In this document: piece by piece, positions 44,505 through 55,822 of the stretch
Numbering within the stretch: the first letter of the stretch is position 1
How the letters are laid out: each line of letters starts with the position of its first letter
Assembly (NCBI GenBank): GCA_009617715.1
Contig: VTFK01000113.1
Location: 558,001 to 622,000, forward strand
DNA length: 64,000 bases
From: Plectrocnemia conspersa
Taxonomy: Eukaryota > Arthropoda > Insecta > Trichoptera > Polycentropodidae
Reading direction: 5' to 3'
Program-made: the position numbers and the translations under genes
Notes under the pieces: model-generated
The model's database searches: none
Told to the model about the DNA's origin: nothing
The model's input: only the letters and a program-made list of their open reading frames with translations

Positions 44505-45175
44505 CTGTTAGCACGTTTGCTGGTGGTTTTCAATTTGGTGCTGCCGAACTTGGTCTGTGCGAACGTTGCCGTAGTGAAGGTGAGCGGTTGCGTGGCTCTC
44601 GGCAGGAACGGCGGCGGAGCTGGTCCTGGAGATCCTCGGAAGGCCAGCGCCACTGGCGGCGCCGGCGGAGGAACGGGAGCCGGAGAACCTCCCAAAGACG
44701 CCGAAGCTCTAGGGGACAGACTTAGAGCTCCCAGTCCACCGCTGACCGCCTCTATGGGACGGAAGCATTGCGCTTCCGGGTTGAAGGTTCTCGTCACTTC
44801 ACGATCCGCGCACCTGTCCTCCTGCTGTTCCTCGCTGAACAACACCTTCACCACACCCTTTTCACCTATTCTGTAGCTGACCTCTCCCGGATCGACCCAC
44901 ACGGCCAACTCTGGCGGAAGATTCTCCAGGACGTCTCTGACCGGAACGCCTGACTCTTTGGAGGCCCGCTGCAGCACGGAGTCCAAAGGCTCTCCCGTCT
45001 TGAGGCATCGAAATGCGGACCCCTTGAACGGGGTCTCCGGGTACCAGTGACCTCGGAACTTGTCCTTGAGTGCTTTCTCTAGTTCCTCGCCAAAGATGTT
45101 CACTCGGCGTCTGGGGAGCTTATTGTACAGGTACGATATTACGAAGTTGAGCGCCACTTGTACTTCGATATGCAT
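44505..45175 (-). CDS. Tob: Tob (BTG/Tob family), first coding exon
   Basis: Tob is an antiproliferative adaptor: its N-terminal APRO/BTG domain binds the Caf1 (CNOT7/8) deadenylase and its PAM2 motifs bind poly(A)-binding protein, linking mRNA deadenylation to growth control. The exon starts MHIEVQVALNFVISYLYNKL (ATG at 45175) with PRRRVNIFGEELE, Box A (HWYPETPFKGSAFRC), Box B (NLPPELAVWVDPGEVSYRIGEKG) and the first PAM2 motif (FNPEAQCFRPI). A Pro/Ala-rich region precedes RATQPLTFTTATFAQTKFGSTK, a block highly conserved in Tob1/Tob2 but not BTG1-4. The donor AACAG|GTACAT at 44505/44504 splits an Arg codon shared with 42627. The start context is supported by the exact family N-terminus. Confidence 0.95.
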
Positions 45176-45244
45176 TTTGTTTAACTTCTAGCTTATATTA
45201 TGGTAATGGTTTGAACTCAGTTTCACGGGCGGCGTGGATTGAAC
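45176..45244 (-). other. Tob 5' UTR, start of the exon carrying the ATG
   Basis: On the minus strand gtttgtccacag (45256-45245) is a strong acceptor 69 bases before the Tob ATG, implying an upstream non-coding first exon and a 5' intron. Possible first exon: 51489-51700. Confidence 0.55.
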
Positions 45245-45524
45245 CTGTGGACAAACAAAACTTGGAATTAATAAAGTTTAAGTAGATATGCTTTCGGTTT
45301 TAATTATATATGAGCGGTACTTGAAATGTAAAGATACGAGGCTAATTAAAATGGAAGCGAATATTTTTAATAAGTTAATAACAATGACGTTTACGTGATG
45401 TAATAATCTCACCAAACGCGAGAATTTTCAGTGATTCGTTTATCATGTGTAAAAGAAGAAACTGACTTTATAAACAGGAAAAATAATTTAAGTGTCCTTC
45501 ATGATGGATAAATAAGTATTTCAG

Positions 45525-45755
45525 AAAAATGAGTCAATCGGAAAATAAGCTTCCGGACCTTGTATCTTTATTTTCCGAGTATGTTGACTATATAATCAGT
45601 TGTAAAAATCAAAGTTTAATACCCCCAAGTATTGACACAATACGCCCCCGCAATTGTGACCACCAGATTTGGGTTTGTGGAGGCGATACGCGTCACTGTG
45701 CTATCATAGTATTGTTTGTTATTGTTAGTATTATTTTCATTCAAGCGAAGAGAGC
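45525..45755 (+). CDS. Possible small membrane-protein exon inside the Tob 5' intron
   Basis: Not a family I recognise. The frame opens with ATG at 45529, just after an acceptor-like tatttcag, and runs 76 codons: MSQSENKLPDLVSLFSEYVD, a Cys-containing middle, and a C-terminal hydrophobic segment CAIIVLFVIVSIIFIQ followed by AKRA, which would be a tail anchor. The stop (TGA at 45757) overlaps a consensus donor (GTGAGT, 45756-45761), so it may be either a complete microprotein or one exon of a longer gene. It lies on the strand opposite Tob. It could also be chance. Confidence 0.25.
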
Positions 45756-45761
45756 GTGAGT

Positions 45762-47560
45762 TCTATTTTTATTAGTTCTAGGAACAAGGTCTCCGGGACA
45801 TAGTCAGCTGTGAGGAAGAGGTCGATTAGGCGACCTTATCTGGCGATGATTGTTATTAGGCCAATGCAGAATGTTTGTATGTTATTTTAAATTCATATTG
45901 TATTAAAAACACATCAAGTGCAGATTTTTAGCTACTTTTAAATTTTAATTGAGCTCGATAACAATAGTATCACAGTTTTTATTTAACACAAAATTCCTGC
46001 AATATATTCTGGGATACAAATCCCTATAGTCATGTCTACGCGTATATCTAAAGTATGTCACTTCTTCAAACCCGAAGATAACTCACTGATTTAAATTGTT
46101 TTATCGTGTCTCAAATAGACGAATAAAAACAGGCAACAGTTTTCGACTCAATTTTAACGAAATTATAATTTATCTGTGTTTTTATTAAAAAGGTTTTGAG
46201 CTGACACATAAGAGCCAAAAGCATCTGATATAATCAATACATATTTAAACATACTTCAAGCCAAGAATATAATAATTTTAATTACCCCATATATATTTGA
46301 GAGTGAGGGAGAGGGGTTATTGGTTAATTTAGAGAGCCTAAAAATAATAAATTACTTTTAACAATACAATAATAAACTACCTAAAGTAACAAAAAAGAGC
46401 TGTACCAAACAATTAAAAATTAGCATTAACAATGAATATAGAAATAGTGCGGGACACCCAAAATTGCACAATAACCACAAAATTTGAAAAGCTATTATCA
46501 ATCACTCATTACCGCAGCCAATTAAATTCAACCTTTCATATGAGTCACTCCGAAGATGATTCATTCAATATAAATTGCCATTGTTCTTTGGGCACGCCAT
46601 AATATTCACATCTAGAGCAGCGTTTTCTGATAGGTGTCAACATTTTAGGGTGTGGAAGATAACGCGATTATTTTCCAATTATTTTAGTCAAGGATTCATG
46701 TACTTACACTTAATAAAATCGAGAAATTATGACAAGATCACGATTTCTTCGCATCACTAGTTGATGCAAACCACGAGAAAAATAACAAATACATCTGAAA
46801 GAACGATTGCCATTCGATACACCAGCGAAGACTTACTGTTCAACTCCACCGCATAATACTGACATCTACATTACTCTTTATGTGTATATGGTAAGCTATA
46901 TATATTTCTGAAAATATTCTGATTTCAGCTTTACCGGCGTATATCTGAAAAGTCACACCCTTCGGCCTTAAAATCCAAAATAAACAACCATTATTTATAA
47001 CAAATATATGAAAAATAGTATCTCGCATGAAAACCATGCGATATAAATTTGTATTTATTTGTTGTACATCTTCTATTGCAACATGACAGGCGTAAGCCAA
47101 ATGCGTTACAGCAAAGTAAACAAAATGAACTGAAATCAATGTTGTTAAATCAACAGTAATATATGCTACTATGGTCGACCTAGCTCGACTTATTTAAATT
47201 ATTCTTCACAATACTTATCGCTAAGATTAGTAAAATCTAATTTGTGATCGGTATTATATATTCAATATTAATCAATAATTCCGATCTTAAGATACGATAG
47301 ATTAGATTCATTTTAATTGCATTAAAATACTTCTCAAATTTTGAATAGTAATGATAATAATAGGTTTATGGATATCATTTACCTTATGTCTTGACGAATT
47401 ACAGGCAAATTCAACACGAAACTCGTGAATTCCATACTCCCACCCTTTATTGACAGACAGTGACAAGACCCATGCTCTTAATTATTTCTTAATTGATCTT
47501 CTTAAACAGTCAATTATCTCAATATATAAGTTTGTGGAGTAGTCCCTTAATACTTGTATA
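45762..47560. other. AT-rich DNA, probably Tob 5' intron
   Basis: Nothing recognised. The 99-codon minus frame at 46840-47139 has no family resemblance. Confidence 0.45.
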
Positions 47561-47609
47561 TTTTGCATATTTACAAAATTAAGGAAATGTATCTTGTAAA
47601 CACCCAAAA

Positions 47610-47910
47610 CCTGATGAATGAAGTTGCTATCCAAAATTGCTATCGATCCGCCCGGTGTCATGGTGGACTTGCGGCCGATCGATACCACCCGGTATAGACA
47701 CTCGGGAAGTTCAGGGCACGTCGCTCTAGTAAGCTCAGCTGAATCCGAATTTACGGGGAAACTTTTTGCGCTGTTAACCCCTCTCTCAGCTGTTCGCTCT
47801 GGGTGGGTAGGAGGTTTGTCGGCGTGGCGGTGGAGGCAACACCCACCACGGCCGCTGGAAAGTATCGATTTGGAATTCATGGCAGTGTGCGAACTTTACA
47901 GTGTCTAAAG
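47610..47910. other. GC-rich island upstream of Tob
   Basis: Less AT-rich block 2.4-2.7 kb upstream of the Tob ATG with both strands open over about 90-130 codons; neither translation resembles a known protein. It may be an alternative Tob promoter or first exon, or a mobile-element piece. Confidence 0.3.
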
Positions 47911-49080
47911 TCGAACTCGGAAGAGTGCTGGGTCAACTTTTGGTACAGATAAGAAAAAAATATAAAAGATTAAGGCATCAAACTGCTGATTCAGGAGCTG
48001 TAGATATCAAGACCAAGCAAATAAGAATGGTTGTGTTAATTAAATAAGCCTAAAAACTCATCTACCAGAATCTTCAATTCGTATTTAGTTCCATATGCTT
48101 CTATCTATTTATCTTTGTCATAAACACACATACAACTCAAATAAATGTTCCGTTTACACAGCAACCGACGCAGTACTCCTGCGAGTATTAATACCCGGCG
48201 GGCTGGTATCAGGTTATAAATACTGGTTACCAAAACCAGACCTCTAAGTGCGAGCAAAGCCCAAGGCTCCCGAGCGGTGGTGGTGTTTCATTTTTCAGCT
48301 GTGTTTGTGGCAACCGTTCGATACGTTCGACTCGATGCTTGGTTGCCATTTTTACTATTTCATGCCTCCTGTATAACCACAATAACATTTGCGGTACAAC
48401 CTTTAGTTAAGCAATTTAAAAGCTCTCGAATATTCCAGTTCTTACATAAGCAACCTTGAACCTAGTAGATAGTTTCCCTGAGTTATAATATAATAGATGC
48501 TTTAAGGCGTAATTTTCTTGGTATACACATATATAAGGCTTTAAAGATTCACATTGCAATTTCACGCAAAACAAGAAGAAGGATATATATTCATATATAA
48601 ACATATCTTGTATTGTTTGTATTTTTAGACAAGCAAATATTCATATAAAATAACTTATATAAAAAATGATGCGAAGTGAAAATTTGAAGGCATGTGTAAA
48701 ATAATATGAAATCTTGCGTATGTGCGTATTCTATGCTTGTCAAAATATTCATACAGTATTTTTATATAAATTTATTTATTGTTAATGTTAAATTTAAACA
48801 CGATAAGCGTCCAACACATTACAATGAGGTAAACACAATCAAAACGACTAAGAAAACGATAGAACCCAAGACTAAACAAATCTATAAGTTAGTGATATAT
48901 ATTTTCATAATTATACTCGATAATCAATCCGAATTTCCTGACATGACAGAAATTGAAACTATCAATGGCACTATTTACATATTTACAAAGAGACAGTATA
49001 GGGGATTGTAAAAAATATAAACTACAAAAACACATAACATGCCTCATTGAACTGCCTCAAATCTACGTATTTTTTGTACA
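47911..49080. other. Non-coding DNA with a GC-richer patch
   Basis: A patch at 48160-48370 (acccggcgggctgg, gcgagcaaagcccaaggctcccgagcgg) looks like a mobile-element end but cannot be classified. The rest is AT-rich with nothing recognised. Confidence 0.35.
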
Positions 49081-50152
49081 ATGGAGAATTTTATAAACGT
49101 AGAGCTATGGGCTCACTACTGTCATAGACCGTACCCAATCTTTTTATGGATGAAATCGAAGCGCTGGAAACAGCCAAGTCCGAAGATTTGGTTGCGATAC
49201 GTAGATGACGTGTTTGTAACACGGAAGGGAGAATATACATAACATTTACTATAGAACTAGAAAAAGAAAAATCTATCCCTTTCTTAGATATACACTTAAC
49301 ACTCAGATAAGTTATTAGGAAAATCACTCATACTAATATAAATCTATCATCACCCTGCACAACTGAGATCGGTGACTGCATCGCTTTTTGACAGAGCAGA
49401 AAAACTGTCAGATGCAGAAAATATAACTCAAGAGTTCAGAATTGTTGATAAAGTCCTCGAGGGTAATGCATACAAAAAAATAGAAAGTAAAACTATGAAA
49501 AAATGGATACATATAACTACATTGGACATGCACGCATTTCGTATGTAAGGGGAGTTTCGGAAAAATTGGAAGGGAAGAGAAAAAATCAGAACCATTTTGC
49601 ATTCAAGTGGAAAATTTGCTCCTGCCGAATAGAAAAGACTCAATTAAAAATGACTCCCAAGGCATTTATGAAATATTCTGTGCAGATTATAATAAATCAT
49701 ATATACGACAAACAAATCGAATGGCACAAAGAGCTTCCGAACAAAAAAGCGGTAAAAATAGGCGATGCGAATTTGGCACTGCGTTTAATGATGACCACAT
49801 AATCAACTTCTCTTCCATCAAGACTTTGGCCAAGATAAAAAATCTTTTTGTTCGGACTAAACGGGAAGCGGTTGAGTATACATCAACAAAGCATCTTCCT
49901 TGAACAAAAGAGACGACGGAAAAATGATTGCAATTCTGACCAGGGAGAAACCGGTAAACAAAAAACACAAATTAACAATATTTCCAAAACTATTATACCA
50001 ATATAATTGATAAAAATAATAAATTAAAAATAGTGATAATTCAAAAAAGGTGGCAACACCTGTACGCCCCAACATGACCAGGTCGAGGACGAGAGCGGCA
50101 GTTAGTCTCCGAGGATGAAGAGTGACGGGCTCTTCGAAGCGTCAGACGCTCA
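49081..50152 (+). mobile_element. Penelope-like retroelement (PLE) remnant
   Basis: From 49081 the sequence reads MENFINVELWAHYC...IWLRYVDDVFVTRKGEYT, the end of a PLE reverse transcriptase with the YVDD active-site motif. The linker continues with ASLFDRAEKLSDAENI-QEF and later KGIYEI-like wording: GIYEIFCADYNKSYIRQTNRMAQRA (in a 98-codon frame from 49607), the PLE GIY-YIG endonuclease with the second YIG altered to YIR. The end is DHIINFSSIKTLAKIKNLFVRTKREAVEY. Several frameshifts and stops show it is dead. A hammerhead-like hairpin at 50105-50147 marks its 3' side. The order RT, linker, GIY-YIG, ribozyme-like motif is diagnostic for PLEs. Confidence 0.85.
50105..50147 (+). ncRNA. Hammerhead-ribozyme-like motif of the PLE
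   Basis: Stem I GTCT (50105-50108) with AGAC (50144-50147); core CCGAGGATGA; a perfect hairpin GAAGAG (50117-50122) with CTCTTC (50130-50135); then GAAG and GC-GTC before the expected cleavage point. PLE terminal repeats are known to carry minimal type I hammerheads (CTGATGA...GAAA...GTC). Here the core is altered, so activity is doubtful. Confidence 0.5.
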
Positions 50153-51385
50153 CATAAAAATAAGATCGCGATGGCATCCGTAGCCAATATTGATAAAAAA
50201 TATGTATATACATATACATATTCATATACATATATATATATATATACAAAGTTGCAGCTTATAAGGTCAATTTGTGATATAGTAATCCATTTGGTTCGAT
50301 GGATTGTGATAACAAATTGATGACAAGAAAATCATTAATCTCTCACTCATATTAAGCTACAGTCTTTGTGACTCACTTATTATAAATAGCGAAAGAAAAG
50401 TGAATTGTGAATTTAAATTATTTGAAGTGAGATGACAAATTGTCAGGATTCTGGGTATAAACATAAATACTCGCCATTAAATGTGCCAGTAGGGACTGTT
50501 GCTCAAGCCGTTTGTTTAAGCAGTTGCGTTCCATTGTACAGTTATTAACAGCATAATATGGCTACCAACTTTTAGGGCCAATTGCGATTTACTTGGATTG
50601 CGATACGAACTTTACTATAATATAATCTTTCTTCTTTCAAATTATTTTTAAGTTGAGTAACTGTCATTGTGAGAATCTTATTGTATTAGAAAAGGCAGGA
50701 CAAATTGGAAGTTTAATTATTGGTATTTTAAGAGTAAACACACTTTAGCATTTAAATGTGGCATTAAAGATTATTTGGGTATTCAATGCATTAACAATCA
50801 ATTGCGTGTTTGTGTATACATATTCGTAAGCAGCATAATGGAGCTACTGACCTTGAGATTAATGTAACGATCCACCGAGATAAACTAAATTTAAAAGAGT
50901 AAATATATTACTAATAGTTTTTTCTTTGTCTATCATTATGTAAATTTAGAAAATGTACGTGCTTTAACTGACATAATTTATTGAATTAAGAATTGGATTT
51001 ATCTATATAAAAGGTTATTAGATAGATAAATTAGACAGAGCTGTACTAATGTTTTTTTATTCAAAATAAATATTACTTATAGAAATGAAAATCAATATAT
51101 ATATATATGTACCTTAAGGCCAGAAGAATATGACATTAAATATTTTAACACCTAAAAAAAAAAAAGTTTTTTTGACTGTCCCTATCTACTGAAAAGATAT
51201 TTTTGACTTATTGTGTTTATAGAAACGTAGGAAATGCATTGAAAATGAACAACATGACAATGTAGCGTACTCAATAATTTATGCATTTTCTAGTCTTCAG
51301 TGGTTTTGTACAGCTTTGAGCTACCTTTTTTTGTTTGCTCCCCTCACTCCTTCCTGTTTTTCTCATTCTATATTTACACGCGAAT
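50153..51385. other. AT-rich DNA with a TA microsatellite
   Basis: A run of tatgtatata/catata at 50200-50247. Otherwise nothing recognised. Confidence 0.5.
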
Positions 51386-51700
51386 TATTTTCACCGTAGC
51401 CTTTTCTGCCGTGTGTTCGCGTGTGCCTCCCACCTTAACTGGTGTGTGTTTGCGTATTCACGTTGCCCACATCGATTCGTCCACTCACAGCTGTGTGTGT
51501 TCAGTCGGGCACCGTGCCGATGTGCCCTTAACGTCCGCCCGTAGCGGCGATCAATAACACTCGCAGAGGGACTCAACTGGGTCGGCGGGGGCCCCCAACC
51601 GAGGGTCGCGGCCTCCTCACTCGGAGGCCCCAGGCCGAAAAATAACACTGACCCGCGGGCTTACAATTTAAACACGTTAATTTGCGGCCCAAAATATTAA
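51386..51700 (-). promoter_or_regulatory. GC-rich island, candidate Tob promoter and first non-coding exon
   Basis: CG-rich block about 6.2 kb upstream of the Tob ATG. On the minus strand a consensus donor, cacagct|gtgagt (exon end 51489), could join the Tob acceptor at 45244. No conserved protein is encoded on either strand. A mobile-element origin (short inverted repeats such as ggcctcctcactcggaggcc) is an alternative. Confidence 0.3.
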
Positions 51701-52727
51701 TTAAAATATATGTTGAACACCCCTGGGTCGAGATAATTTTTTCAGAACATGAATGAAATGGAATTATTTTGTATTAAAATTTTAAACGTGTCTCGAACGC
51801 TTAGTTGCAATGTATGCAAACATTATTGAGCTCAAAATTTTATAATATTGATTTGTTTCCAGTTTACAACTCATCTTTGTGGCAAAGAAATGTAAGTTTT
51901 TTTGTAAAGTGCAAGCGAATCAGTTAGATACTATTTTGTGTGCAAAGCGTGAAATTATGAGCGCAAAACTATATTGGTCAGCATAGATGCGGTGCGATAG
52001 ACAGTGAGCTTAAGTTAATCTAACTAAATTGTTGTGAATTTAATTAGTGATTCGCAAAAAAATCGCTCAAAATTATAAATCCTGATTAAATAATATAAAT
52101 TTTATTTTTCATTACAAATCTAACCAGGTATCTTGCCAGGTATCCACAATACATCACTAAAATAAAAATAAAAAACTTGCTATGGTGTAGATTTAAAATT
52201 GAGCACCATCCCACGTATTTTTCCAGCTCCTCATAACTATCACCGAAACATCTTTGTATTTGGCAAGCTCGTACAAGAAGAGCGTTTTTAAGCGCTAAAG
52301 TCCTGGCCACAACGGGCAAAAACTCTAGGGCGAAAGTCACCAATTATTGACGGGTTGACGACACCACCTCTTGAGTAGAGCTACGCTAAACAGTACTTTA
52401 TTGAGTAGACGCTATGCCGAAAATGCAATGAATTGTATCTCAGCGTTCTTAGCAAAAAACCCACTAGGATACAAATACGAATACGAAGGTACCTCAGAAA
52501 TTATCTTTAAATTCTCTCAAAAAACAATGATTTTTTGCTTCACTCGGATTCAGAACAATGATATTATATTCGAGGACGCTACGAACTAGCGTATCGTACA
52601 GAATGCGAATCGGTAATTAATTATTAAAGTGACACGCGCTCCGCACATAGAAGTCGAACATCCACGACGCATTATGTATATATAGCAATAAATGTATTGA
52701 CGAATAGTATTATATATTTTTTTTATA
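51701..52727. other. Non-coding DNA, one unrecognised open frame
   Basis: Minus-strand 52086-52343 is open for 85 codons with acidic and hydrophobic stretches (EELEKYVGWCSILN, FFIFILVMYCGYLAR). I recognise no family, and nearby sequence looks like a decayed insertion. Confidence 0.35.
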
Positions 52728-53068
52728 GGTAGCACTAGCACGATATACCTATGGAATTGTCTGTGAATAATACCTGAAAAATCTGGGTTTGAATTCCATA
52801 TGAATCATAGTGATTTTAAATTTGTTTCGTATTTAGGTAATATTATATAATTATATATAATTACGATCGATCATCACGGATTAGGTTTTCTTTGATTTTT
52901 CCTTATTTCACGAATAAATATCGTGATGAATAATTAAAAATCAAGCTAGTAGTGCAAAGTGATATATTCTGATTAATGTCAATATATTAAAATATAGAAA
53001 AAGATAGTATGGCGTCACACTACTTATTTAGTAATTGTTAATGCTGTAATTTAGCATGTTACAACAAC
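52728..53068 (+). mobile_element. tRNA-derived SINE, copy B
   Basis: Head with B-box-like gggtttgaattcc (52785-52797) followed by atatgaatcatagtgattttaaattt, then gatcatcacggattagg-tttctttgattttt, and tacttatttagtaattgttaatg...gcatgttacaacaac at the end. Same block order as copy A, with the gatcatcac-gattagg and tacaacaac blocks shared with copy C. Confidence 0.7.
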
Positions 53069-54513
53069 ATATTTACAATAAAATAATGTTGGCTTATTGA
53101 AAAATTTTTCAATCGCTACAGAGTAATTCTAAAAATAATTTAATTGTTGACGATCACTGGCTTAACAATACAAATGAACATTATCCTTCAGATTCGAAAT
53201 TTAAAATTACATGTATTCATTACACAATTGAGTTCAATGCGGTCATTTTGTGGTTCGAAATTACTGATTTATAGTCAAATTTTCAGGGCTATTCAATATA
53301 GAAAAAAATATGTATTTCCCCAAAGGTTGAGATGTTTTGTTTGGTAAGTTTAGGCGCACTATAGAAAAAAGTTTGTTTTTACGATTGCACACGTCAAATT
53401 TGTCGTCGTTTGTTTTACGACCGAAACGAACAATGTAATATTATTTTATTGGATTCGATTTATATTGGTCCGTCAGGAACAAAAAAAAAAAGAAGAAATT
53501 TATTCACGGTGTAAAACACACATTCACACAATATAAAAAATTTATATTATATATAAATACATGATTAAACTATTTAATTTAGTTCAAAGGTGGTGATACA
53601 ACGACGTGATATGAATATACAGAATTTATTTAAAATACAATAATGTGTAATGCTATCGTTTTATAAACATCAAACATAAAATATAACCTTCTCGGTCTTT
53701 TGATGCGATAATTAACACACACACAATATATGACTAGGGTTTTTTCAATAACAGTAATGACATGTGGATGTCAATCTACTTGTCATCGGTCATGTTGTCA
53801 TTACGACCGACGTAATCGTTGCGAGTGATCAACAGTTATTATCGTTTTACAATTTTGCTATGTCGAGGTAAACGGAAATAATTCAAAATTATAAGATTGA
53901 TTGAATGAGTTTTATTAGTATTAAGGTCATAATATAGTTTATCTAATTAAATAATTTTATTTTTGTTATGACATTATTAAATCAATAAACAACTTAAAAT
54001 TAATAGGTATAATTTATTGAACTAAATAATAAATATTAAATTATGCTTTTGCTATCGGCTAAAATAAATATTGATTGTAGTAATTGTAATAATAATTCCG
54101 ATATATGACACGTGTAAAAATAGATTGAATACATAAAACTTATGTTTTAATTTATCTGAGTCTTTGTTTTGACAATACATGTTTTTCTAAAATATCGGTT
54201 TATGAGTCTAATATTCTTTTTAGATAACATGTTAAACATAAAAAAACTATTTATTACCTTTTTAATTTTAGATATTGTTCAAATATCAAACCTCACGACT
54301 GATTTAACTGTAGTTTTGAATTTAACTATAATATTCCTATCAAAAAAATGTAATTTACTATAGATCAACAAACATTAAATAACATATGTATTTAAATCAT
54401 ATTTTCCACAATAAAACTTATCATAATATATAATATATAAAAATTAGTACACAATCTATCTTTTATTATCATGCATCTACTCTAATTTATCATTCATGAT
54501 TCTTATACATTGA
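53069..54513. other. Intergenic AT-rich DNA
   Basis: No gene or known element recognised. Confidence 0.55.
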
Positions 54514-54515
54514 TA

Positions 54516-55820
54516 CAGGCTGACGCAAAAGTCACATTTTAAAAACGAAATGTTTTTTTCTCTTAATATTGTTTATTTTATTTTATAGATTTGTGAGATT
54601 TATCATGGAGAAGTAGAGAAGTACACGACTGAGCAAAGAACAAAGATTGTACAATTTAATTTTAAAAACAACCATTCAATTAATTTTACACAGAGAGCAT
54701 ATTGTCGACATAATGCCAGAAATAGTCCCTCAAGAGCAACCATCCGAAAGTTTTAAAGAGCAAGGGGCTGTTACCGACTTCCCACGGTCTGGATGACTAC
54801 GCTCTGTGAGAAATGAGGCAACTGTTAAATGTGTACGTGAAAGTATTGCAGAAGAAACGCCAACATCAATGAGAAGACGTTTTATTTCCCGTAGATCAAT
54901 TACAGTGAATTTCGAAGGATTTTTCCGTAAAAGATTTAGCTTTTGCAAGAATTAAAACCGATGGACTTTAAAGAGCGGCTAACTTTTGCTTTATGTTTTC
55001 TGAAAATGGGTTCGTCTACAAACTTATTATGTCAGATGGAATTTATTTTTAACTAAACGGATCATAAACAGACATAACTGTAAAATTTAATGTACTGAAA
55101 ATTAAACATTTGTACACCAACATCAATTGCATCCCCTTAAATTCATAGTATGAGAGCGAATTATTGGAAGAATGTGAAGGTAATGCATTGATAGTAATAG
55201 GAGAGAGATACCAGGGTATGATTGAATTTTTTTAGGTCTAGAGAAAGGCAGTGGCGTAGCTATGGGGGGGGGGGGAAGGGCGCCCCGGGCGGCACTTACT
55301 TGGGGGCGGTATATTCGCGATGGGATCATCTAGTGTGGTTCTTAACCCTAAATGCACTAAAACATATATAAATCCACGAATAACAAGAGCTTAATAATAA
55401 CCAATTTATTAGTTTAAAAAATGCTGATTTTATGACCCAGCAAAAAATGTATGGGGGGGATGCGGCAATTTTAAGGATCGCCCTGGGCGACACATACCCT
55501 AGTTACGCCGCTGGAGAAAGGTCACAGAAATAATTTATGGTTTCAGCAAGATGGAACTGCTCATACTGAAAAAGCAATTATATAACTTCTTCGTCGACTA
55601 ATTAATTGGCCACCACGTTCATCTGATTCAGATTTTTCCTTTTGGTTTATCTTAAGGAAAGAGTTTACATAACCTCAATATTCCAGAAATTAGTGAATTA
55701 TTGTTAGAAACATTACAAATTGTCATAAGACACAGCCTGATAAGACCTCTGCTTTGTAAAGCTAAAATCGGAGGGCTTTTAAAGGGATATTATATTACAC
55801 ATGAATATTGCGCCAGCCTG
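54516..55820 (+). mobile_element. Tc1/mariner-family transposon, full length but decayed
   Basis: Bounded by TA target duplications (54514-54515 and 55821-55822) and short terminal inverted repeats: CAGGCTGACGCAA on the left and, reverse-complemented, CAGGCTGGCGCAA on the right. The interior shows a mariner transposase broken by stops and frameshifts: YTTEQR-KIVQFNFKNNHSI, FTQRAYCRH, RNSPSRATI-K, EQGAVTDFPRSG, then after the nested MITE LWFQQDGTAHTEKA with the second catalytic Asp, and INWPPRSSDSDFSFW. Without the 265-bp insertion and its 8-bp duplication the element is about 1.03 kb, slightly short for a mariner. Confidence 0.88.
55249..55513. mobile_element. hAT-type MITE nested in the mariner
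   Basis: 265-bp element with TIRs CAGTGGCGTAGCTA and, reverse-complemented, CAGCGGCGTAACTA, flanked by a perfect 8-bp duplication gagaaagg (55241-55248 and 55514-55521). An 8-bp target duplication and CAGNGGCG termini fit the hAT superfamily. The interior is non-coding, with G runs and an internal repeat of ggcgccc-gggcg-type words. Confidence 0.9.
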
Positions 55821-55822
55821 TA

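Noticed and set aside
44438..44876. Plus-strand frames over the Tob exon
   Set aside because: Antisense shadows of the GC-rich Tob coding exon.
46840..47139. 99-codon minus-strand frame
   Set aside because: No domain, signal or splice context recognised; AT-rich DNA gives such lengths by chance.
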